52,500 nt of DNA from Symbiodinium natans (Eukaryota > Sar > Dinophyceae > Suessiales > Symbiodiniaceae), in the NCBI GenBank assembly GCA_905221605.1, contig CAJNDS010000672.1, positions 1 to 52,500 on the forward strand, in the 5' to 3' direction. A program made the position numbers and the translations under genes. The notes below the pieces were generated by a model. That model was not told the origin of the DNA and did not search any database. It saw nothing but the letters and a program-made list of their open reading frames with translations. This document shows positions 35,401-45,451 of this stretch, in pieces. Each line of letters opens with the position of its first letter. Position 1 is the first letter of the stretch.

Positions 35401-37290
35401 CGCTGCACCTGAGAGTCTGTAGCAAACCGGTTCCCCAAACGGATGCCTCTACGAGGCAGAGTCCTCAAACGAGAAGGCTCAGTCAGCGCCCCGAGGATGT
35501 CGGATGCTGAAGCCGTCGCTGCGGCCGTGGCGGCTGCTAGGAGCGCCATGGACGCGGCCCAGGTAGCCCGAAGCCAACTTACGGAACCAATGCTGTCTGA
35601 AAAGCATTGAACAGCTAAGGCAAAGGTGATTAAAAAGGTTTGTACCTTTTCAACGACCCTTTTGCCCCTTCGGCCACTGGTGATGCTAGCAAAAAGCTCC
35701 GGATTTCCGGCCAAAGTGAATTCACCAAAAAACCACAAAATAGTGAATTGATGAGCCCCTGTGTGCAATTATTATTTTGGGGGCTCTTAATAATACTAAT
35801 ATCGCTCACTCTTTTCCCTCATTTCATTCGTCCTTTTATTCGTTCACTCACACGATACAAAAGACCCCAATTTTAATATTATTTTCATGCGGCATTTGCA
35901 TTATCTTCCTGCGTTAACTTACAATGTAATAATGCCGCAAGAATAATATCCATAATAGGGGCTTTTTACCCACAATTGACTGTACACCCAACCCTCTGTC
36001 TCTAGCTCCTGTTAATCGTTGATCTGGGGCTGAGTCTTAATGTCTTGAGTTACTAACCGGCTTAACTCTTTCGCGTGCAAAAAAAAGGAAGCTTCTCCTT
36101 TTTTAGTGCAGAATGAGTTAGGCCATAGGCAAAATACATTAGGCTATATATATATATATATATATAGACCAGTCCAACCGCAGCACCCATCACACCTTGA
36201 GACCCTGAATTCTTAACTGCTGAGGGACACTTCTGTCTCCCTCTTGTTCAAAGCCTTGTTCATGAATCCAACATCCGGTTTTGGAGCCTTTTTGCACCTT
36301 GAGCTCTCGATCACCAAGAAAGACAAGGGGAAATTCTCGATCATCAAGAAAGACAAGGGGAAATATCACCACAGACGCATGAATTTTATATTATAAGTGC
36401 GCGATAATAGTATAATTAAAGGCCCCGTTCTTTGTTCACTTAGTTCGCGCTGATTGTATCCCGCCTTGTCGAGAGGCGGCGGACGCCGCGGCGCGTGAAG
36501 CAGTGGCCACCGCAGTCTCCGCACCCCGGGCAGCACAAGGAGTTTTTTTCTGAGCGCCATCATTTTTGATCGAAGGGAGTTTAGGCCACAGGGCTTTCAG
36601 GTTGGCCTGATCGGCCCTGAGCCAAACCTGGGAAGTTGAGCTGCCAGGTTCCTGAACCCTGTCGCCCCGCAACACTGGCTCTCACAGGCCAACGGCACTC
36701 TGAACGCTAGCTTTCTCCCCGGCGCGGGCCCCTTGGCTGCGGCCACGGCTGGCGGAGGCGGAGGCGGAGGCGGCCCGGCAGGTGGTCCTGTGGGTGGCCC
36801 GGCAGGCGCCCAGAAGGGGTTCATTTGGGGGTCCCGTGCAGAAGTTCGATGGATTCAAATGATTCAAGAGGGTTGTTCAGAGCTCCTTGGTGTGTTGACC
36901 TGCTCAAGACATGGCTATTCAGGATGGGGAGGGCGGCAGCTTGCAGCAGTGGAGATAAAACGTTGCACTGATCAACTGGGTGACGTCGGTCTTGGAGGAT
37001 TTTGCAGAGTGATTCGATGAGAGGGATTCTCCCTGCACTGTTGTGGCGCCATGCTTGACCCTCGGACTCCGAATCGCACCCAAAATCAACACTCCCCACA
37101 GTCAAATCCGGCCCCCTCCACCTTTCTGTTCCCCCATGCTCTGCCAGGTCTCAGTCCCGGTGCACCCAGTGCGCCGACTCAAGGGGGCGAGGAGCCGCAC
37201 CTCAGCGCTATCGAGGCGGCCCACGGCCCTCCCTCAAATTTGGGATCCAGGGGTGGCCTGTCCAGGGGCCCTTTGGGGAGCATCAGCTAG
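29471..37290 (+). CDS. Thr-rich/Ala-rich/Gly-Pro-rich structural protein gene, about 17 exons
   Basis: Exons: 29471-29550, 30278-30342, 30574-30639, 30751-31138, 31446-31529, 31900-31988, 33008-33085, 33235-33282, 33720-33793, 34265-34306, 34560-34637, 34905 to about 34952, 34973 to about 35003, 35496-35562, 36476-36541, 36688-36781 and 37148-37290 (TAG). Order of segments: Glu/Thr-rich (AEETTQASSTTAEAVEAL; EETTEAAETTTEESAES), a short Cys-rich stretch then a long K-S/T-T-T tract (30751-31138), APAPVPTTTTG, Ala-rich amphipathic pieces sharing A-x-x-A-G-L-P-x-E (AAAKATGLPAE, AAHAAGLTAEEQA), then a Gly/Pro run and a Ser/Gly tail. Many junctions keep phase; a few 3' borders are approximate. The Thr tract suggests an O-glycosylated extracellular or wall protein (inference). 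No signal peptide was found because the first exon is missing. Two genes cannot be excluded. Confidence 0.65.
31791..31880 (+). repeat. CCCTAGAAA/CCCTAAA tract before an exon
   Basis: Seven or so 9-bp ACCCTAGAA-type units grade into CCCTAAA heptamers and end at the acceptor of the 31900 exon. Confidence 0.85.
35590..36430. other. A+T-richer hairpin-bearing block inside an intron
   Basis: The 913-nt intron 35563-36475 differs in composition from its neighbours. It holds an imperfect inverted repeat (35876-35896 with 35931-35949, core TGCGGCATT/AATGCCGCA), a 9-bp hairpin (36081-36089 with 36096-36104), a TA run at 36144-36166 and a 30-bp tandem duplication (36305-36364). It could be an inserted non-autonomous element; no terminal repeats or target duplication were identified. 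Confidence 0.55.
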
Positions 37291-38333
37291 AGTCGACTCT
37301 TCCTCTGCGACAGCCCTAAGTTACAGCCACATACAGCTACCTTATGGTGCTTGAATTCGCTGCCACATCCAGGCCATCCTGCGCAAGTTGTCCGAGACAG
37401 TGGCATCGTGAGCCCCCCCGCCCTCCATGGGGCGCCCTTTTTCCACGCAAGCTTGGGATATCACAGTTTCGAAATCCTTGCTCATGGGCTGAAACCGGGC
37501 TGAAAACGCTTGTTTAGTGGAGGGCTGTCGTTTCACTGTTCAAGAGACTGCCAGGTACTCTTCGCGAATCGATGCTTCCAACAGCAGGCTCGACAAAGTG
37601 GAGGATGTGGAGCGCAGCCCGGCTGCATGCCCAGAGCTACGACAATTCTGAGTTCTGACACTGCGTGAGCACCAGGGCCACCCCTAAATTGGCATGACGC
37701 GAGCCAGTTCTTCAGCAATGAGACCCTCATGGCCGGAATATGGGTGCGTGGCTTTAGACTTCTTGCATCCCAACTCATGAAATCCGCAGGTGCCTTGGTG
37801 CGAGAGCTCGGCTCGGCTCGTGCAGGCGAGCGGGGGCGGCGGACCGGAAAGTTCGCTGGCGCACATGTTCTGAGCTGGGGGCGTCGGATCGCGGAGAGAG
37901 AGAGAGAGAAACAGCCTTCAACACTCTCTCCTGGTGAGGCCCGCGCAGCTCCAACTTCACTGGTGAGGCTTCCGAGGAGCCCAGCGGAGTGGCTGAGGCA
38001 GTCGATGTAGGGACGTCGAGGGCGCTACTTAAGGGGTTTTGATTGCATCCCTTGCTGTGCGAAAGCCCAACCACCTTTCCAACTCTACCTCGAGCCACAC
38101 CCATAACCTCATAAACCGACCCGCCACACCAAAAAATTGAGAGTTAGGCGATGCAACTCATCTATACTTGTCTCAAGATACCTGCAGGTGCAACGTAGTA
38201 GGGGGTTTTGAGTTTGGCAGGGTGGTGGTTGAGTTGTGGATCGCCTGGCTTGGAACGAAGCGCCAAGGCTTTCAGTCGTGGCCTTTCGACCCTGAGAACC
38301 CACATCGTGAGCCCCCTTACTTCTTGGTCCCAG
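37291..38333. other. Intergenic or intronic, no gene recognised
   Basis: An AG microsatellite lies at about 37891-37911. Frames near 37790-38005 (Arg/Gly/Ala-rich) lack clear borders. C-type heptamers occur near 38105. Confidence 0.4.
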
Positions 38334-38402
38334 GCCACAGAAGCACAAGAGATCCCCTTCGAGCGGCCTGCGAAGATCCCGCCGCACATGCCCCTGGGAT
38401 GA
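38334..38402 (+). CDS. Terminal exon candidate
   Basis: Acceptor GGTCCCAG is followed by ATEAQEIPFERPAKIPPHMP, ending in TGA (38400-38402), with mainly G/C third positions. This would be the last 22 residues of an otherwise unidentified protein. Confidence 0.5.
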   Translation, partial: ATEAQEIPFERPAKIPPHMPLG

Positions 38403-39091
38403 GAAGACGTCGGAGAGCCCATAAACTGGGGTAACTAGGCACTTCCCGCGATTTGCTTCAGAGGACTGCATTGAAGAATGCATTTCAGAGGGCCATCCAA
38501 ACAAACCTGAACGTCTGCACAGGAGAGAGGCGTTGAACCAACACTGAACCAAAGTGCCAAAGAGCTGTCGAGCCAAAAGTCCCTCCGGGGACTCCTTGCT
38601 CATAGGAAGACCCTTGACAGGCACCTTCAACGGTGGGCTTAGGCTGCTAATGAAGACAACACGAAACCAAGAACGATTCCGTTTGATCGCTCGGCTACTG
38701 CTGGGCATCTAGCAAACAGTCTGCTGCAAAGGCTCGAGTCCGGGAAGGTTGCCTAGCGTGCTGGGCTTCCTTCGGGAGCCAAACTCATGGGCTCTGAATA
38801 GTCCGCTTCCCTAGAAGACTCTTGAAGCTTGCTTCTGAAGGCCCTGCTAAGGACCTGTAAGCAAACGATGTCCCAGCTGCATGCCTAGGAATGGCACAGG
38901 CAAGCCGAGGTACTGGACGCCGCTTGCCTACAGAACAGATGGATATTCGAGGTTTAGGAATCAGGAGTTACAGGAGTGTTTTTTTTCCAGTCTGGAGTGG
39001 TGAGTGCTGCGAAAGGCGCTGCTGATGACTCGAAACCAAAACACAAAACTAAAGCCCCTGACGCCCTATAAGAAGCCTCAAGAACAGATCC
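38403..39091. other. No gene recognised
   Basis: Unique sequence; a minus-strand open frame (38109-38708) shows no splice signals or useful codon bias and is treated as chance. Confidence 0.4.
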
Positions 39092-39196
39092 ATGTCAACT
39101 GCGCTGCTGCCCAAGTACAGGTTGAAATTGACACATGAACCTGACTTCGTGCATGAGATGCACGTCTCTCCTGCGGATATCCCCATGAAGTACTAA
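39092..39196 (+). CDS. Small ORF or terminal exon, 34 codons
   Basis: ATG at 39092 opens MSTALLPKYRLKLTHEPDF and then VHEMHVSPADIPMKY to TAA. An AAG acceptor 10 bp upstream would make it a terminal exon instead. Two long minus-strand frames overlap it. A + frame at 39221-39374 may be another exon. Function unknown. Confidence 0.35.
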   Translation: MSTALLPKYRLKLTHEPDFVHEMHVSPADIPMKY

Positions 39197-39888
39197 GGGT
39201 GCTGCTTGAACTTTCCTGAGGCATGGCAACAATGGTGCCGCCGAGAGCGTCTCGCAGCCGCCTCCAAGCATTTCGTGGTTTCTTCGGGGGCTGTTGGGGA
39301 TTCGATGGGCTGCTGAGGCGATTCCAAAGCCCAAAGTTCTGCCAAAGTTTAGAGATCTGCATCCCGTGTCCTGAGCCGCCTTGCCCACCCCAAGCCACTT
39401 GAAAGGACCCCTCACCCACAACAAGAAATCTTCCGGAGCCCGGGTTAGGATGTTCCAACAGGTGGTCAAGGCCTGGTCGAGTGATGATAGCGAGGTTCTT
39501 TGATAGGTTTAGGGAGTGCTTTGTGCCGGTCTAAGGAAGCCGATCCACCCACATACCCAGGAGGTCCGGCTGCTCTTTTCCAGGGGGCCTTTGGGGCGGG
39601 GGTGGGGGGCCTCTTTCAGTGTTCCCGGGCTACTTGTAGGGTTTTCCGGGCCTGATGGCTTCTTGTCAAGGACAGCATGGTGTTTTGAACCAGGTCTCGG
39701 GGGCAAAAGCGAGTGAATGAGGTCAGCACTAGTGTCGCCACACTAGGCGAAAACGCGTGGCTTCACCTCAGACCATGATTTAAGCCGCGATCCATCCAAG
39801 AAACTGGAGCCTGAATAGTTACCAAGATCATCCCCATCATGATCCCTCTAAACAAAGCAAAATATCTACAAACCATCCCCACATACTG

Positions 39889-39937
39889 TACCCCATAAAC
39901 CCTAAACCCCTAAACCCTTAAACCCCAAACCCCTAAA
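39889..39937 (+). repeat. CCCTAAA tract before an exon
   Basis: Seven heptamer-like units of CCCTAAA/CCCCAAA ending about 30 bp before the acceptor at 39967-39968. Confidence 0.85.
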
Positions 39938-39968
39938 TTTTGTGGGTAAACGAGCCCCCTCTTCTGAG

Positions 39969-40967
39969 GATGCCATTCTCAGCACCGAGGAGGTACTAGC
40001 CCTGGGGCCCGACGAGGAGCGCCAGCTGAAAGGGGGGGGCGGGGGGGGAAGGGGGGTTTAGGCGTTTAAGTTTAGCGGGTCTAGGATCTACAGGGGTCTA
40101 GGGGCGATGTTGCTAGTGTGAAAAGTCGTGCTGAAGGTTTAGGTTTTAATTTCTAGGGTTTAGGGTTTACAGACTGGTCTATAGGCTTTCGGGTGTATAG
40201 GGTTTAGGGTCTGTGGTTTACAGGGTTGAAAGGGGTCTGGGAGCGTTTTTGGCTTGTTCGACTGCAGGCCTTTTGTGGCTTTGGGGTTTGCTTTTTTTGA
40301 GAGGAGGAGGGAGGCGTCCTGGTGGGGGGCGCAAGAGTTGACGGGGGGTTGGATGCACATGCACAGGCCTCCCGGGGGATTGTTAGAGAGCCTCACTGGC
40401 CCTCTTCACCCCTATTACCCAGATGGCCCCCCCGCAGTTTGATCCAAGCTTTGGGGTTGCTTCTCACCGACTCCAGCTGCTCAGGTGGCCCAGGTCCTGT
40501 CTCACGACCGCAAGCTACTGGCCACGGTCACCGCGTGCCTGTCTCAAAGCTTCTGCAGGGGGGTTCAAGGGCATGTTGGCATCGGGACGCTTGAAGGCCC
40601 TTAAGCCTTAAACAAGACATGTATGATTTATATGGATGCTTCCGATACAAAGCTCAGAAGCCCAGGCGCCTGAGCAGCGGCAAAGAGCTCGCAGACCTCG
40701 TCTTTGGGACGGACTCTAGCGAGCTGCCGGAGGGACGGCCCACGGAGAAGGCGGAGAGTGGTTCGAGGGCTCAGGCTTTCAGCTTTGGTGGCCAGATATA
40801 GATGAAAATTGCCGCGTGAAAGAGAGGCCCTGGACGCCATCCTCAATGACCCGGACGTTGCCAAGAAGGCGATCAACCTCACAATGACCACGCTCCATCG
40901 AGGCATGCAAGCGCTCATGTGGGGGGGCGGGTACTCCTTCTTCACTATCGTTCAAGGGCAACCATAA
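39969..40967 (+). CDS. 3' part of an unknown gene, four exons
   Basis: Exons 39969-40031 (DAILSTEEVLALGPDEERQL), 40485 to about 40557 (VAQVLSHDRKLLATVTACLS), 40666-40760 (LSSGKELADLVFGTDSSELP) and 40825-40967 (EALDAILNDPDVAKKAINLT, later TLHRGMQALMW), ending in TAA at 40965-40967. The last two join in phase across a 64-nt GT-AG intron. Third positions are 75-85% G/C throughout. The protein is acidic and helical, with repeated L-x-x-D-P/D-x-E patterns, but no family is recognised. The first exon's donor lies in a G-run (40032-40050) and is not fixed; exons upstream of 39969 are unknown. Confidence 0.6.
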
Positions 40968-41503
40968 AAAGGGAACATACTGGCCACATCATGTGATGGC
41001 CTTCCAGCAAACTTCCCCTGTGGCATGACTACCTGAAGGCCTAAGCGCGTGTCCTTACCTTGAGACTAAGCATCACAGAAACAAGGTCTTTTGTTGGGCA
41101 CCACGCTGACTCAGAAACGAAGCCCCGCAAAGGCTCCGTAGCCGAGCCATGTCACCAGCAAGCACGTTCTGCGTAGCTACCGCGTTTAAGTTAAATGGTC
41201 AGACATGCCCCCCAGAGCACCCTGTGCGTCCTAACACTCTGCCACTTTTGCCCTCCCTCTGCCTGGCTTTGAGGCGTATCCAAGCTGGCCTCTGGCAAGA
41301 GCTTCGCAGATGAGTTCCTTAGCTTAACATAGTTGTCCAGCAGGGTTGGGGCTCTGGACGCTCTGCGCCCTCAACACACTCTAAAAACCATACAGGCCCG
41401 AAGGTCCTGACCCCAAAAGCCCGGAAGAGTTCCCATTCCCTACAGTCCCTCCCCCATTCCCCTCAGCCCCACATATTTCAAATAGTCAATAGTTATACAG
41501 CTG
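40968..41503. other. Downstream flank, no gene recognised
   Basis: Unique sequence between the TAA at 40967 and a microsatellite cluster. No exon supported. Confidence 0.4.
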
Positions 41504-41930
41504 TTTCATGTTTATGTTTTCTTTGGTTGCATTGTCATACTCACTTATATGTATTCTGCTTGCCATTTATACATGTATTTGCTTCAGAGAATATATATAT
41601 ATATATATATATATATTTTTTGGATATTTCATGACAAGTATGAACATGCCCCCTATAAACATTAAGCAACGTGTACGGCAACCAGTAGTTGCCGTACACG
41701 TTGCTTCTACTAGATCCATATTATATATTGTCTGTATGCACACATACAGATAGTGTGTGTGTGTGTGTATCTATCTATCTATCCATCGATCTATCTATCT
41801 ATCTATCTTTTTATCTATCTATTTATATATGTGCATAGTATATCATACTATTCCGACGTTTGCTATATATATATATATGTTGCATACATATATATGTATA
41901 TATATACATATACATGTATAACACCGTAGT
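41504..41930. repeat. Microsatellite cluster (TA, GTGT, CTAT)
   Basis: Contains a TA run at about 41588-41614, GT repeats at about 41753-41770, CTAT repeats at about 41770-41828 and TA/CATA palindromic patches to about 41925. A perfect hairpin lies between the first two. Confidence 0.9.
41664..41706. repeat. Perfect 19-bp inverted repeat, 5-nt loop
   Basis: AAGCAACGTGTACGGCAAC at 41664-41682 is followed by loop CAGTA and its exact reverse complement at 41688-41706. Pairing ends at the next base on each side. Flanked by TA and GT/CTAT microsatellites. Confidence 0.9.
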
Positions 41931-42287
41931 TGACGACAAAGGCTCTTTGGCTCGGACACCAGCCGCCTGTGCCTTCGTCTCCACGTTGGCCTTTGAACGG
42001 TGTCCAGGGTTCTTTGAATCACTGTTATCTGGACCTGTGTTTGGGAGCTGTGAGTCTTAGACTGCGACTGATGATGTCGAAATGTCTCAGCCTTTAGTAG
42101 GTCGAAGTCTGGGATTTTCTTCGGCTTCGCGGAAATAAACCATAGTTCAGCTTTGAGACCAGGTCGGGTGTCGTGTGTCGCACTCCGGACAGCCACGGGG
42201 CACCTGCCCAGCCCCACTCCCACTCCCATGTACTCCTGCCCACCAGATCCCTAAACCCAAGGATCGGCGAGGCCTTCCATCCCACAG

Positions 42288-43131
42288 AGCCTCCCCAGCC
42301 GATCGAGGAGGCAAAGCCAGTCACCGAGGCCTCTCAAGGGGTGTTGGAGTGGTTTGCTCTGGCGTTTGCGTGCGCGGGATCTGCATGTTTTGAGTTGGTG
42401 GGATCTCCTTGTGGAATCCGGAAGCAAGCCTCAACGGTGAAGGATCTGCTTGCAATGGTTCAGGTGTATTGGGCGTCTACGGCTTTGGCATAGTGTACAT
42501 GCAGGGTTCCAGGTTAATTATGTGCAGCTTGTGCCGTTTGATCCAGGGGCTGTTGTGGCAGCTGATGCCCTGAAATAGAATAACCTAAGCTTAGGGCTTC
42601 AGGAATGTCCTGCCGGACTCCTGTGCAGGTGTGATACCAACCCGAAACCCGAAACCCGAAACCCGAAACCCGAAACCCGAAACCCGAAACCCGAAACCCG
42701 AAACCCGAAACCCGAAACCCGAAACCCGAAACCCGAAACCCGAAGCCTAGACTACCAAACCTCAAGCGGCCGATGGTGAGGCTCCGAGACAAGCTGCCCC
42801 TGTGACCGGGCGAAAGGCGAGGGCCTCTTCTTTTAACATTTCTCCTCAGAACCCTCTGCCTACCACGCTTCTACAATTACAAGGAAGATGCCCCTCAAGA
42901 CGTTTCAGGCGCAGCCTTAGCAGCAGCTAGACAAAGCCCAAAACCCTACAAGCCTAAGCTTCGGATCTAGCCTTAATCCTACACATGATCACTCAAAAGC
43001 TGTATCCCCAGTGAGGCCAGAAAAAGCGCAGGCCCTAAGCCCTCACATGTCAGGTGGCAGGCGCAGGGGGCGCAGTGCTGCCACCCGTGCCCAAGGCGAA
43101 AGAAGCGGACAAGGAGGCCGTTGAAGCGTGA
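42288..43131 (+). CDS. 3' end of an unknown gene, two exons
   Basis: Exon 42288-42340 (acceptor CCCACAG, donor gtgttg) reads PPQPIEEAKPVTEASQG. Terminal exon 43054-43131 (acceptor CATGTCAG) reads VAGAGGAVLPPVPKAKEADK then EAVEA and TGA. They join in phase 0 across a 713-nt intron that contains a CCCGAAA array and a CCCTAA-like tract near its 3' end. The product is Pro/Glu/Lys-rich and probably disordered. Exons 5' of 42288 are not identified. Confidence 0.5.
42639..42744 (+). repeat. AACCCGA array, 15 perfect copies
   Basis: A perfectly regular 7-bp repeat (AACCCGA), a one-base variant of the CCCTAAA telomere-type heptamer, lying in the 42341-43053 intron. Confidence 0.95.
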
Positions 43132-43574
43132 ATGCAGGGGGATCAGGCTGTCGGCACTAGCAAATGTGAGTATGGCTGTTGCGACTCAGGGTTTCACAAA
43201 GAAGCCCTACATTTTCTACATATCTATGTATTTGTTTACTATTATACTTATACACATATGTGTAGATATCCAATAGCAAGGCCCCATTGTCCCCTAATGT
43301 AGTTGCGCTTGTACCCTTGAACCATCTTGAACCTCTAAGCAGGGGTGCTTGGAGACTTCTGAGGGTTTCCGAGACTTTTCTTACACCGCCATCAAGGGCA
43401 GACCCCGGAAAGCCTTCAACAACCCCTGAGAAGCCCTTTCGCAGAACCACCCACGACCCTCCCCTTAAAACCCCAAACCCTAAACCCTATACCCTAAACC
43501 CTGTAAACCCTAACCCTAAACTCAAACCCCCCCCCCCCTAACCACGCCCCAAGCATGTCCCGCACCAAGTTCAG
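43132..43574. other. Intergenic, CCCTAAA tract at its end
   Basis: TA-rich patches at 43190-43270. CCCTAAA-type heptamers at 43470-43530 and a C-run precede the acceptor of the next exon. Confidence 0.5.
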
Positions 43575-43670
43575 GAAGGCCGCACCACGCCGGCGCCTGA
43601 GGAGAAGAGGGGCGGGCTGAAGGCTCGTCCGGCGGCCTTGAGCAATCCAGTCCTTTTGAGGGGGGCATGA
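43575..43670 (+). CDS. Exon, perhaps terminal
   Basis: Acceptor AAGTTCAG is followed by EGRTTPAPEEKRGGLKARPA, ending in TGA at 43668-43670, with 19 of 23 G/C third positions over the first part. Basic and Pro-rich. A CCCTAAA tract lies upstream. Confidence 0.5.
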   Translation, partial: EGRTTPAPEEKRGGLKARPAALSNPVLLRGA

Positions 43671-43917
43671 AGGATTTTACCGTAGGGGTCTTCTTTGCGG
43701 ATCTTGGGAGATTTTTTAAGCTCCGGTGGCTTGGAAATAGATTTCAAGGAGTAAGCTGAATGATTGGTTTCTTTGCCAGCTTCCCCGAAAGCAGAGAACT
43801 TCAGAACTGGCCTCGGCTTGCGACTTCTTCCGATGGGAAGCCCAAATCCCCAAACCTGGATGTTTTTGGTGATGCCATGTGATACCGGCAAACCCTGAAG
43901 CTCCCTTGAAGCCGCAG

Positions 43918-44028
43918 ATGCTCGGCGTGGAGATGCCGGGCCTCCCCAGCCTCCCTGGACTCCCTGTGAATCTTCCGGACATGCCGGAGCTGCCTTTGCA
44001 ACTGCCTCATGCGCCTGAGCACAACTCG
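43918..44028 (+). CDS. Leu-Pro-repeat exon
   Basis: Between CCGCAG and donor gttgag the frame reads MLGVEMPGLPSLPGLPVNLP followed by more L-P and M-P pairs, with about 70% G/C third positions. A low-complexity proline-rich segment; function unknown. Confidence 0.5.
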
Positions 44029-44322
44029 GTTGAGGGTCGAGGGGCTGGCTTTGTTGAGGGCAGGCTCGGGTTGAGCCGGCTTTGAAGGCTTTCTTAATCG
44101 AATCTGGCTTGTGGGCTTTTCAATACGCGACCCCAGCACTTTTTCTCCATGAGCGTGTGAAACGATCACAAGCCCTGAATCAAGTACGCCTGTATGCCCG
44201 ACTGATTCAGCACAAGCAGAGACTGCAAGCTTTGGTTGCTACTCTTGCCCACAAGAGTTTGAATTCATTGAGGGAGTTCTAATCTCCAGAATTTGAGTCT
44301 CTGGAACCACGGCTCCCTGTGT

Positions 44323-44332
44323 CATTTTGGCT
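44323..44332 (+). other. Possible spliced-leader relic core
   Basis: The 10-mer CATTTTGGCT equals the centre of the dinoflagellate spliced leader core CCATTTTGGCTCAAG, but bases on both sides do not match. It lies 85 bp before the ATG of the intronless ankyrin gene, where a relic of a retroposed mRNA would be expected. Confidence 0.3.
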
Positions 44333-44416
44333 TGGTACTAGTATGGCGCCTGCACACAGGAATTCCTTGATACAGTGACAAGCAGAAATGATGCGAGCTG
44401 CGCTCTGAACCGATCA

Positions 44417-45451
44417 ATGCTTCATGTTTGGTGGACATCCGGTGAAGAGGTGACGGCTGTGCCTGTGGAAGAGTTCAGCGATGTGCGAAACCTGAAGGAT
44501 CACCTGCAACACCTGTGCGGGATGCCTCGATTCAGGCAGCGCCTCATCCTCCAAGGTGCCAGCTTGATGGATAGTGCAAAACTGGCTGCGACGGACGTTG
44601 AGCTGGTCTTGCTGCCCTTCGTCAGCGCTTCGCTAGAGCAGCAGACGGAGCTCGTGGACGCTGCAGCAGCTGGCCTCCTGGCGGAGGTCGAGGAGCTTCT
44701 GCGACGACCCAGTGATCCGAATTGCGAGATCCTCCGCGATGGCCGGGTGTGGTCACCAATTCAGTGCGCGTCGGCGGGAGGACACGTCGAAGTTGTCCGC
44801 TTGTTGTTCATGGCGGGTGCCAAGATGAAGAACGTCCCCTTCTTTCTAGCTGCCGCTCTTCACAGAGGACAGCCCGAAATGTTACTCCTGCTGCTACAGG
44901 AACATCTTGGCAACAGGCAGGTTCATTCCAAGATTTATAATTCTGGCGTGGGCTGCCTTCTTCAGGGCCCTCGCTGGGCAGGTCTGGAGACAGTGCGCCT
45001 TCTTCTGAAAGCCGATGAGAAGTCCACTTCTTCTTGGCTCCTGAAGGCACTTTGCAGGGCGTCTGAAGTAAGCCAGCAAACAGGGAGGGTGCGCGATCCA
45101 GAGATGGTGCACTTTGTGTTAGAGGCCGGCACAACAGTAGACAGCCGACAACTTTCCCCGGCGCTTCTTGTGGCTGCAGTTTGCGGGAGGCGCGTCAACG
45201 TCGTGCGCCTTCTCCTGGAGGCTGGCGCAGATGCGAACCTCCCAAATTCTGATGGGCTGGTGCCACTTGTAGCCGGAGTCCACGCGGCGCACTTGGAGAT
45301 TGTCCACCGACTGCTGCAAGCTGGTGCTCGGAAGACCGGAACCTCACCCGGAGGCCTCACGCCCCTCGCATTGGCACGTGAGAAAGGTTACAGAAAGATC
45401 GCGGAGCTCCTGGCAGAGGAGACGGATGCTCACCTCTGCATTCTCAACTGA
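44417..45451 (+). CDS. Ubiquitin-like plus ankyrin-repeat protein, intronless
   Basis: A single 344-codon frame from ATG 44417 to TGA 45449-45451. The frame is open upstream to 44375 but without an earlier ATG. Residues 1-68 resemble a ubiquitin-like fold (VRNLKDHLQHLCGMPRFRQR, RLILQGASLMD, VELVLLPF). Residues 76-335 hold about seven ankyrin repeats; clear ones are SAGGHVEVVRLLFMAGA (119-135), NVVRLLLEAGADANLPNSDG (261-280) and LEIVHRLLQAGA (293-304). The middle repeats (143-245) are diverged. Ankyrin arrays bind partner proteins; with an N-terminal ubiquitin-like domain a scaffold or degradation adaptor role is possible but inferred. Unlike its neighbours it has no introns, which fits a retroposed copy. 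Confidence 0.88.
   Translation: MLHVWWTSGEEVTAVPVEEFSDVRNLKDHLQHLCGMPRFRQRLILQGASLMDSAKLAATDVELVLLPFVSASLEQQTELVDAAAAGLLAEVEELLRRPSDPNCEILRDGRVWSPIQCASAGGHVEVVRLLFMAGAKMKNVPFFLAAALHRGQPEMLLLLLQEHLGNRQVHSKIYNSGVGCLLQGPRWAGLETVRLLLKADEKSTSSWLLKALCRASEVSQQTGRVRDPEMVHFVLEAGTTVDSRQLSPALLVAAVCGRRVNVVRLLLEAGADANLPNSDGLVPLVAGVHAAHLEIVHRLLQAGARKTGTSPGGLTPLALAREKGYRKIAELLAEETDAHLCILN

Noticed and set aside
39078-39469. Two overlapping minus-strand ORFs of about 125 codons
   Set aside because: Two frames open over the same bases without splice signals suggests chance; the + strand offers comparable short readings.
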